From assembly GCA_031283515.1 (NCBI GenBank), contig JAITBS010000165.1, positions 1 to 6,374 of the forward strand: a stretch of 6,374 nt of DNA, in the 5' to 3' direction. The DNA comes from Planctomycetaceae bacterium (lineage in GTDB: Bacteria; Planctomycetota; Planctomycetia; Pirellulales; Thermoguttaceae). A program made the position numbers and the translations under genes. Below the pieces are notes generated by a model that was not told where the DNA came from, searched no databases, and worked only from the letters and a program-made list of their open reading frames with translations. Positions 1 to 4,777 of the stretch are shown here, piece by piece. Positions within the stretch are counted from its first letter, which is position 1. Each line of letters opens with the position of its first letter.

Positions 1-223
1 AATAACAAGTGGTTGATTAGTGGTTGACACTGTGTGCCAATAAGTTTTCGCAATTGGATTACGTTGTGTAAATTTCTTGTCGTCAATATTTATGAAGTTT
101 TATATTTTACAACACGAAAAACTCAAAATAGCACAAAAAATACGAATTTTTTGTTATGATTTTTTTCGTGTTATTTTGTGTGGTTCGTGTGGTTTGTGTG
201 GTTTGTGTTATAAAAAATTCCAC
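1..223. other. AT-rich gene-free left flank
   Basis: I see no credible coding region here. The stretch is AT-rich and holds an 11-bp perfect inverted repeat, AACACGAAAAA at 111-121 and TTTTTCGTGTT at 162-172, with a 40-base spacer. It ends in a short 9-bp tandem repeat that runs up to the larger array starting at 224. The inverted repeat could form a hairpin, but it is AT-rich and could equally be chance in such sequence. Confidence 0.6.
178..208. repeat. 9-bp tandem repeat GTGTGGTTT x3.4
   Basis: Three consecutive units, GTGTGGTTC (178-186), GTGTGGTTT (187-195) and GTGTGGTTT (196-204), are followed by a partial GTGT. Similar 'TTCGTGTGGTT' simple repeats occur in planctomycete intergenic DNA as I recall them, so this gives weak taxonomic support. 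No function is evident. Confidence 0.75.
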
Positions 224-441
224 GTATTTGTAATTGTCCGCAGATGACGAGAGATTCGCAGAGTATTTGTAATTGTCCGCAGATTGTCGCAGAGATTCGC
301 AGAGTATTTGTAATTGTCCGCAGATTGTCGCAGAGATTCGCAGAGTATTTTTAAATTGTCCGCAGATTGTCGCAGAGATTCGCAGAGTATTTTTAAATTG
401 TCCGCAGATGACGCAGATTTTCGCAGAGTATTTTTAATATT
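224..441 (+). repeat. 41-bp tandem array, CCGCAGATT family, five units
   Basis: Five head-to-tail units begin at 224, 263, 304, 345 and 387, with lengths 39, 41, 41, 42 and 41. Each follows the pattern GTATTT-(T/G)TAA-ATTGTCCGCAGATTGTCGC then AGAGATTCGCAGA. Unit 1 has a short deletion and unit 5 varies internally (GATGACGCAGATTTTCGC). A sixth unit starts at 428 and is lost after about ten bases, where the left terminus of MITE A begins. Short ORFs reading through this array (for example from 314) are repeat translations and not genes. The same family occurs in reverse orientation at 4576-4695. Confidence 0.9.
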
Positions 442-570
442 TCAGCGGAATTTTTTTGAATTTGTTTACAGTTGGAAATTACACGGTCGCAACGGTTGGC
501 TTTGTTATGGTGTTGTACTCAGTTGGTTTTTCATTTCCGTCCGTCAACAGGGGCAAGTCGGCTATCGCCG

Positions 571-619
571 TATTGTTTATTGTTTATTGTTTATTGTTTA
601 TTGTTTATTGTTTATTGTT
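571..619 (+). repeat. heptanucleotide microsatellite (TATTGTT)x7
   Basis: Seven perfect tandem copies of TATTGTT lie inside MITE A. The matching position in copy B (reverse strand, about 2327-2333) has one copy, so the run expanded within an otherwise recognisable element. In one reading frame it translates as repeating YCLLFIV. That frame lies in no credible gene. Confidence 0.95.
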
Positions 620-622
620 TAA

Positions 623-641
623 AACGTTTCGGCGAAACGTT
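623..641 (+). repeat. perfect 9-bp stem hairpin in MITE A
   Basis: AACGTTTCG, a central G, then CGAAACGTT form a near-perfect palindrome. Copy B has the same structure at 2307-2325, with the third base pair changed on both sides (C-G to T-A), so pairing is kept. That suggests the hairpin was under constraint, or is at least a defining part of the element. Confidence 0.75.
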
Positions 642-744
642 GGCTACCTTTGGAGACCATTGGTAAACAAATTGGCGAATATTCCATTGATATATTACAA
701 AATTTAGGCTTTTAGAAGTTCCCTTATGTTATTTTTATTAACGT

Positions 745-918
745 TTAATGGATATACCGATAAAGTAATTCCATAATAACAACAACTAAAACCATAAAAA
801 ACGTCAACCAACCACCAAATCGGACGGCATGTGATAAAATAAACCGCATATCCTCATGCCGTGTTGCCGCATAACAAAGGGAAAAAACAATAATCAACGG
901 AATGGCAGAAAAAATCAT
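745..918 (-). CDS. small two-helix membrane protein, possibly 5'-truncated
   Basis: I do not recognise this family. From the ATG at 916-918 it would be a 58-residue protein with two hydrophobic stretches, MIFSAIPLIIVFSLCYAA and GWLTFFMVLVVVIMELL, separated by a charged loop (TRHEDMRFILSHAVRF). This suggests a small integral membrane protein. No Shine-Dalgarno sequence precedes 918. The open frame continues upstream to an ATG at 1014, but residues 1-20 of that longer version (including MPPLRGEE) are translated from the arm of repeat element P. The longer form is therefore probably artificial, or a chimera created by the insertion. The ORF sits downstream of the dinG remnant on the same strand, with P between them. 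It may be a genuine small gene, or the tail of a larger one cut by P. Confidence 0.4.
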   Translation of the reverse strand: MIFSAIPLIIVFSLCYAATRHEDMRFILSHAVRFGGWLTFFMVLVVVIMELLYRYIH

Positions 919-953
919 CGAAATAATAAAATAGTAATCTCTAATATTTATTC

Positions 954-1238
954 GTAAATCTATCAGTGGAATTATTATTTTTGCTTCTTCACCCCGAAGG
1001 GGTGGCATTTTCATAACCGTAGGTCAAGCGAAGCGCGACCTACGGTAAATACTTCGCCTCAACATCGTCTGAAAGACGAAACTAAACGAGCAGAATGACA
1101 CATTCGATTTTTAAAATTCTGTCTTTCAGACAGAGAAATGTTGATGATGTCCATCCGCAGGTCGATGACCTGCGGTTATGAAAATCACACCCCTTGCGGG
1201 GTGAAAATCGCAAAACAAAAATTCCACTGATATATTAC
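954..1238. mobile_element. palindromic fold-back MITE P with nested hairpins
   Basis: This 285-bp element is mirror-symmetric. Its tips are GTAAATCTATCAGTGGAAT (954-972) and ATTCCACTGATATATTAC (1221-1238). Moving inward, each arm carries matching parts. The first is CACCCC-loop-GGGGTG (990-1004 and 1188-1203). The second is ATTTTCATAACCG or its complement. The third is a GGTC-centred hairpin: ACCGTAGGTC/GACCTACGGT at 1016-1046 and CCGCAGGTC/GACCTGCGG at 1155-1175. The fourth is CAACAT/ATGTTG (1060-1065, 1138-1143). The last is a GTCT-TTC/GAA-AGAC hairpin (1066-1078 and 1119-1133). Each block can fold alone or pair with its partner across the element. There is no ORF for a transposase and no target duplication (ATTTATTC versus CAAAACTT). 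The tips are those of elements A and B, so the same transposase probably moved all three. The arm sequence supplies spurious start codons at 1014 and 1194. Confidence 0.8.
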
Positions 1239-1293
1239 CAAAACTTTTATAATTTGAAAACATTTCCCAAAACAAACATTTACGAAATTATAC

Positions 1294-2067
1294 TTAAAAC
1301 AGATTTATTTTGCAAGCGGAAGAGTTTTGATTGGGGTGTTCCTTTTTTATTGTCGGATCATTTATTTTATCATACCGAGTTTTACATTTCGGCAATGCGC
1401 CGATAAATTGACGTCCATAAGATTTTGAGTGGACACGCGGATCGAGTACCACAACGAGTCCCGAATCGGTACGAGTTCGGATTAAGCGTCCGAACCCTTG
1501 CTTGAATTTGAGAATCGCAACCGGAAGTTGATAATCTTGAAACGGATTACCGCCTCGTGCTTTAATTGCTTCGATTTTGGCTTCTACGACGGGTTGCGAC
1601 GGAACCAGGAAAGGCAATTTCGTAATAATGACATTGCGTAACGAATTACCGGGTACGTCAACACCTTGCCAAAAACTGTCCGTACCAAACAAAACGGAAT
1701 CAGAAGTTTCTTTGAATCGGCGTACCATTTCGCTTCGTGATAGACCTTCGCCTTGAATAAACAACGGGAAACTACGCTCAGCAAGCCATGATGTCATATC
1801 GGTTGCTGTTCGTTTTAATAATTGATAACTCGTGAACAAAATAAACGCTCCGCCCTGAGTCTCCGTCAGATAACGCCGTAACATGGCGTTGTAAAACGGA
1901 CGCAGAACTTCTTCCCGCAAATCCGGCGATGGTGCATCCCGAATCATTACGAGCGTTACCTGTTTTTCGAAGTTGTACGGACTCCCAAGTTGCAGGGTTT
2001 CCAGATCGGTCATACCAATCTGACTCTTAAAAAATGTAAACGAATCTGTATTCATTTTTTGTAACAA
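1294..2067 (-). pseudogene. DinG-family DNA helicase, C-terminal half only
   Basis: This is the second RecA-like domain of a DinG/XPD-type superfamily 2 ATP-dependent helicase, a family acting in DNA repair and replication. Numbering from the TTG at 2067, visible motifs are GGAFILFTSYQLLKR (72-86, motif IV region), VLFGTDSFWQGVDVPG (125-140, motif V) and QGFGRLIR (190-197, motif VI with both arginines). The C-terminal tail looks complete and has no frameshift. The whole first half is missing: Walker A, the Fe-S or insertion region, the DEAH box and the SATL motif that normally lies just before the SFTFFKSQIGM segment. The frame hits a stop at about 2100, and no helicase-like sequence appears upstream to the antiporter. 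Without Walker A it cannot be an active ATPase. The break coincides with a degenerate MITE terminus (2061-2085). An ATG at 2053-2055 could start a fragment, but there is no ribosome binding site. I call it a truncated gene. Confidence 0.8.
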
Positions 2068-2085
2068 TTCGGTGGAATTTTTGTT
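2061..2085 (+). mobile_element. degenerate MITE terminus at the dinG break
   Basis: GTAACAATTCGGTGGAATTT and the five bases after it match the MITE end GTAATATATCAGTGGAAT plus its TTTTTATT extension at about 20 of 25 positions. It starts with the same GTAA. It sits where helicase homology stops, and is oriented with its body towards higher coordinates. No partner terminus is evident before copy B. It could be the scar of an insertion followed by deletion. Chance resemblance within AT-rich sequence cannot be excluded. Confidence 0.45.
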
Positions 2086-2243
2086 AATGCGGCATTTTAT
2101 TTAAACCATATTGATAACATAAAAAAAACGGCAATTAAGAGATAGTAACTTTTGCCGAAAAAGATTGCCGAATAACTAAATATGTTGTCCTTCAGGGTGT
2201 AGGGAAAATATTGTTTTGTATTACGTGAATGTTGCCCAATAAA
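2086..2243. other. gene-free spacer between dinG remnant and MITE B
   Basis: No credible gene is visible. A minus-strand frame of 78 codons (2333-2097) crosses it, but its first 27 or so codons lie inside MITE B. Without B the frame meets a stop just upstream, so it exists only because of the insertion. Its last 17 residues (SYYLLIAVFFMLSIWFK) are hydrophobic, but there is no other sign of coding. The origin of this DNA is unclear; it could be host sequence left after the deletion that removed the 5' half of dinG. Confidence 0.5.
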
Positions 2244-2251
2244 CAGTTCCG
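2244..2251 (+). repeat. target site duplication, left copy (CAGTTCCG)
   Basis: CAGTTCCG here is repeated exactly at 2478-2485, immediately outside the two GTAAT/ATTAC tips of element B. An 8-bp perfect duplication abutting both tips shows that B arrived by transposition. Confidence 0.85.
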
Positions 2252-2477
2252 GTAATATATCAGTGGAATTTTTATTTGAAACACCGAAAAAGCGAAAAAG
2301 GTAGGCAATGTTTCGCCGAAACATTTTAAACAATACGGCGATAGCCGACTTGCCCCTGTTTATGGACGGAAATGGGAAAACCGGCTCAACCGTTGCGACC
2401 GGTCGCCTACCTGTTAATTGCCTACCTTGTAATTTCCAACTGTAAACAAATTCAAAAATATTCCACTGATAGATTAC
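2252..2477 (-). mobile_element. MITE copy B with intact 8-bp target duplication
   Basis: This 226-bp element is bounded by GTAATATATCAGTGGAAT (2252-2269) and ATTCCACTGATAGATTAC (2460-2477). CAGTTCCG is duplicated directly outside both ends (2244-2251 and 2478-2485). It is the reverse complement of copy A through most of its interior and encodes no transposase. Internally it has an 11-bp inverted repeat, AGGTAGGCAAT (2299-2309) with ATTGCCTACCT (2417-2427), and a perfect hairpin at 2307-2325. GTAA tips with 8-bp target duplications are the established hallmark of the IS66 family, so I infer mobilisation in trans by an IS66-type transposase. IS1595 and other families also make 8-bp duplications, so the family call is moderate. 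The perfect duplication suggests it is younger than A or P. Confidence 0.88.
2307..2325 (-). repeat. perfect 9-bp stem hairpin in MITE B
   Basis: AATGTTTCG, a central C, then CGAAACATT is the counterpart of the hairpin at 623-641 in copy A. The third pair is T-A here and C-G in A, so both sides changed together and the stem stayed perfect. Confidence 0.75.
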
Positions 2478-2485
2478 CAGTTCCG
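2478..2485 (+). repeat. target site duplication, right copy (CAGTTCCG)
   Basis: This is an exact copy of 2244-2251, directly outside the right tip of element B. Confidence 0.85.
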
Positions 2486-2532
2486 TTTATTGGAGTGGAC
2501 TGTTGTTCAATAAAATATCAATGAAACTTAAA

Positions 2533-4335
2533 TTATCGCAACAATTTTCTTAGTGTTCGAACAGCGGCAATCGCGAGTTCCGATTCGCCGCAAAGAACCA
2601 GATTCGCACCGAGTTGTTCTAGTTTGGCAATGTTGCCGGTGTAACGGCAACGAGCCAGAATAATACAATGATCGTTCATTTTGCGAACCGCTTCAACAAT
2701 TTCTTCGGCAAAAAGATCGTCAGGAACCGCAATCGCCACCAACGTAACAGACCGAACATCGGCAATTCGTAAAACATGGTCGTCTGCAGCATTACCGGAA
2801 ATCGTACGAAAACCGTGTTGAGCATACGGATGTAAATTAACCGGATTCATATCAATTAAACCAACTTCAAAACCGGTTGTTTCTAAAAATGTAACTATTC
2901 GTCCGCCAATGGGACCAAGCCCAACAACAATTGCTTTTTTCGATGCGTCTTCGGGAAAAATCACATTATGTTCATCTTCTCCGCCGTGAACGGCATGATG
3001 TTCCGGAGTGAGGCGCAATGCGATTTTTAGGAATACCGGTGTTAAGATGATGGAGGTTAGCGCAACAAAAAGAATCCGTTGATAAGTTTCGTAATTAAAC
3101 AGCCCGGACGCAACTCCCTGAGAAAGCAACACGAATGAGAGTTCGCCCAGTTGCGACAAACCAAGTCCCATTCCGAGAGCCGCAACCCACGGAAGTCCCA
3201 AAACACGAAAAGCAACTCCCGCCGCTAACGTCTTAACCGCCAGACAACCAAACAACGCCCCAAGAGTTAAGAGCGGAGTTGTAAACAAAATCGATGGGTC
3301 AAACAAAGCACCAAGTGAAACGAAAAAGATAGCGGAAAATGTTTCACGCATCGCGACAGTTACCGCCGTAATCTGATTCGTCAGACGTGTTTCACTCAAA
3401 ATAACACCTGCTGCCAATGTTCCCATTGTTCCCGGTAATTGGAGACTGATTGCCACACCGGAAACGGCAAGTAAAAGGAACATTGTAAAAAGAACAATAA
3501 TTTCAACACTTTGCAATCCGAGCAAAAACGGAACTCCGTATTTACAAAATACCAATCGGACAATCACCACAAACGCAACAAAAATGACAGAATCAAATCC
3601 CAGTAAAACGAGTTGGGAGAATGTTCCGCCTCCTTCGGTGGAGCCGGAAGCAAGAGCAGCCATAAGACTGACCAGAACCAAAAGCGGTACGACCGCAACA
3701 TCCTGAAAAAGCAAAATCGCAACAGCACGAACGCCATGAAGTGAACCAACTTGCCCCATGTCTTCGAGCGACTTGAAAACAAGAACTGTTGAACTGAGCG
3801 AAACTGCAGAACCAAGAACAAGACCTATTTTCCAATCACCGCCAATAAGTGGAACAAATAACGTTAGAGGAAGAATCACTCCGAACATCTGGATAGAACC
3901 ACCCATAAGAAAAAATCGCCAAAGTTTTGCCAATTCCGATGGCGAAAAGTGAAGACCAATAGCAAACAATAATAAATTGGCTCCCAGATGAGCGAATTGA
4001 TCAAGAACTTTATGTTCTACTTCGTCCACTTTAATTTCGTTGGTGAGGTGTTCCAATTCTTGTTCTGTTTCTTCCAATCGCGGGTCTTTTTGAAGCCTAA
4101 AATCGGAAGGTTCTTCGGTAATTGGAGATTTTTGTTCTGTTTCTGTCGTTTTGACTTTAACGGATTTTGTTGTGAGAAGCCCCAGCATTCCGCTGCCAAT
4201 CAACGCCCCAATGAGTAGATAACCAACAACCATCGGCAGGTGTAAACGCCGACAAATTGTTCCGGCAATAAATCCGGCACAAAGGATAATCAGTAAATCA
4301 AATAGAATTTGATGGATAATACTGGTTTCGTTCAT
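2533..4335 (-). CDS. CPA2/Kef-type cation:proton antiporter with RCK domain
   Basis: A 600-residue inner-membrane antiporter of the CPA2 (KefB/KefC/YbaL-like) family, expected to exchange K+ or Na+ for H+. Residues about 8-445 form the multi-helix Na_H_exchanger domain. Landmarks are LHLPMVVGYLLIGALIG (31-47), LLLFAIGLHFSP (121-132), SLSSTVLVFKSLED (179-192), the ion-site helix LLFQDVAVVPLL with Q211-D212 as in Kef proteins, and SQLGELSFVLLSQG (394-407). Residues 466-600 are a TrkA-N/RCK Rossmann domain: GLGPIG (472-477) binds the dinucleotide phosphates and D495 sits at the ribose-binding position, favouring NAD(H). There is no RCK_C domain. A charged segment of about 50 residues (57-110) separates the second helix from the LLLFAIGL helix. 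The ATG at 4333-4335 is the natural start before helix 1, but no Shine-Dalgarno precedes it. Substrate ion and direction cannot be read from sequence. No KefF/KefG ancillary gene is adjacent. Confidence 0.93.
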   Translation of the reverse strand: MNETSIIHQILFDLLIILCAGFIAGTICRRLHLPMVVGYLLIGALIGSGMLGLLTTKSVKVKTTETEQKSPITEEPSDFRLQKDPRLEETEQELEHLTNEIKVDEVEHKVLDQFAHLGANLLLFAIGLHFSPSELAKLWRFFLMGGSIQMFGVILPLTLFVPLIGGDWKIGLVLGSAVSLSSTVLVFKSLEDMGQVGSLHGVRAVAILLFQDVAVVPLLVLVSLMAALASGSTEGGGTFSQLVLLGFDSVIFVAFVVIVRLVFCKYGVPFLLGLQSVEIIVLFTMFLLLAVSGVAISLQLPGTMGTLAAGVILSETRLTNQITAVTVAMRETFSAIFFVSLGALFDPSILFTTPLLTLGALFGCLAVKTLAAGVAFRVLGLPWVAALGMGLGLSQLGELSFVLLSQGVASGLFNYETYQRILFVALTSIILTPVFLKIALRLTPEHHAVHGGEDEHNVIFPEDASKKAIVVGLGPIGGRIVTFLETTGFEVGLIDMNPVNLHPYAQHGFRTISGNAADDHVLRIADVRSVTLVAIAVPDDLFAEEIVEAVRKMNDHCIILARCRYTGNIAKLEQLGANLVLCGESELAIAAVRTLRKLLR

Positions 4336-4399
4336 AGTAAACGGAATTGAAACTGAATAAAAAATAAGCCCAAATTCTTTTGCTCAAACACGACAACTT

Positions 4400-4705
4400 G
4401 TAACTGTCTATTTATAACTAACAACTCAAATATTTCGTTCAAATAATCCGCCGATTCTTTTAAATAGTCCACAGATTTTTTTAAAAGTTTATTGAAATTG
4501 AATAGAATCTCCGTGTTTGTGGTCTGTTCTCTTTTTGTTTGTTTCGTAATTCTCAAAAAAATAATCTCTAAATACTTGCGAACATCTGCGTAATCTGCGG
4601 ACTAAAAATTTACAAAATCTGCGAACATCTGTGTAATCTGCGGACTAAAAATTTACAAAATCTGCGAACATCTGCGTAATCTGCGGACTAAAAATAGACA
4701 GTTAC
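4400..4705. mobile_element. inverted-repeat-bounded block of CCGCAGATT repeats
   Basis: The block is bounded by a perfect 14-bp inverted repeat, GTAACTGTCTATTT (4400-4413) and AAATAGACAGTTAC (4692-4705). Inside, degenerate forward-oriented repeats (TCCGCCGATT and GTCCACAGATT, about 4447-4480) face a reverse-oriented tandem array (4576-4695), so the block can fold back on itself. It starts with GTAA like elements A, P and B, but the rest of the terminus differs. The 8-bp flanks (GACAACTT versus GGTAACAC) are not a duplication. It may be a second MITE type or only a structured repeat cluster. Confidence 0.5.
4576..4695 (-). repeat. 43-bp tandem array, CCGCAGATT family, reverse orientation
   Basis: Two full units (4576-4618 and 4619-4661) and a partial third (4662-4695) repeat the pattern CTGCGAACATCTGCGTAAT then CTGCGGACTAAAAATTTAC. 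On the minus strand this reads GTCCGCAGATTACGCAGATG, the same core as the array at 224-427. Units are nearly identical (one C/T difference, GCGTAAT versus GTGTAAT), which points to recent duplication or ongoing homogenisation. Confidence 0.9.
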
Positions 4706-4777
4706 GGTAACACGTGAGTTGAGATTCCGATTACCAACCAAGCATATCCGAACGATAAATTCTTTGTATCGCCATCG

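Larger units (their letters stand above)
434..698 (+). mobile_element. MITE-like element, copy A (IS66-like termini)
   Basis: This 265-bp element has inverted termini. The left end is TAATATTTCAGCGGAAT (435-451), and the right end is ATTCCATTGATATATTAC (681-698). Both match the consensus GTAATATATCAGTGGAAT seen at the ends of the other copies. Its interior matches the reverse complement of copy B in several blocks: TTTTTGAATTTGTTTACAG then TTGGAAATTAC; CATTTCCGTCC; CAGGGGCAAGTCGGCTATCG; and a GTTTCGGCGAAAC hairpin. It lacks about 27 bp present in B after the GGAAATTAC block, and carries an expanded heptamer microsatellite instead. No transposase is encoded. The flanks (GAGTATTT and AAAATTTA) show no target duplication, so this copy may be old or recombined. 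ORFs starting at 456 and 472 are element sequence. Confidence 0.8.
2236..2493. terminator. palindrome downstream of antiporter gene, split by MITE B
   Basis: Removing MITE B and one copy of its 8-bp duplication restores a perfect 9-bp stem: CCAATAAAC (2236-2244), loop AGTTCC (2245-2250), GTTTATTGG (G2251 or 2485, then 2486-2493). It lies about 40 bp past the antiporter stop codon, where a transcription terminator would be expected. The stem is AT-rich and no T-run follows on the minus strand, so a terminator role is only a guess; it could be a protein-binding site or a preferred insertion target. As the sequence stands, the two arms are separated by the element. Confidence 0.4.
4336..4777. 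other. 440-bp intergenic region rich in repeats
   Basis: This gap between the VCBS gene stop and the antiporter start holds the inverted-repeat-bounded block 4400-4705 and little else I can support. It must contain any separate promoter for the antiporter, but no convincing -35/-10 pair stands out. A minus-strand frame (4556-4332) ends in an ATGA overlap with the antiporter start, which looks like translational coupling. However, its residues (VDYLKESADYLNEIF) are degenerate CCGCAGATT repeats read as protein, so I do not call it a gene. No GC-rich terminator hairpin follows the VCBS gene. Confidence 0.6.

Noticed and set aside
224..441. Possible CRISPR array
   Set aside because: Units are contiguous with no unique spacers, the repeat is AT-rich and slightly variable, and there is no cas gene; it is a plain tandem repeat.
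314..707. Three overlapping plus-strand ORFs with repeats such as SADCRRDSQSIFKL and YCLLFIV
   Set aside because: They are translations of the tandem array, MITE A and the heptamer run.
990..1203. CACCCC/GGGGTG hairpins as intrinsic terminators or a riboswitch
   Set aside because: They are symmetric parts of element P with no T-run on the gene-proximal side and no match to a riboswitch I know; fortuitous termination is possible but unsupported.
1194..1406. Plus-strand 70-codon ORF beginning in the right arm of element P
   Set aside because: It starts in repeat sequence and ends antisense to the dinG remnant; no coding features.
2097..2333. Minus-strand 78-codon ORF with a hydrophobic C-terminus
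   Set aside because: Its first third lies within MITE B, and removing the element places a stop just upstream of the remainder; it is a chimera of repeat and spacer with no recognisable family.
4332..4556. Minus-strand 74-codon ORF with an ATGA overlap to the antiporter start
   Set aside because: The overlap looks like translational coupling, but the protein is mostly low-complexity and degenerate CCGCAGATT repeats read in frame, with no ribosome binding site.
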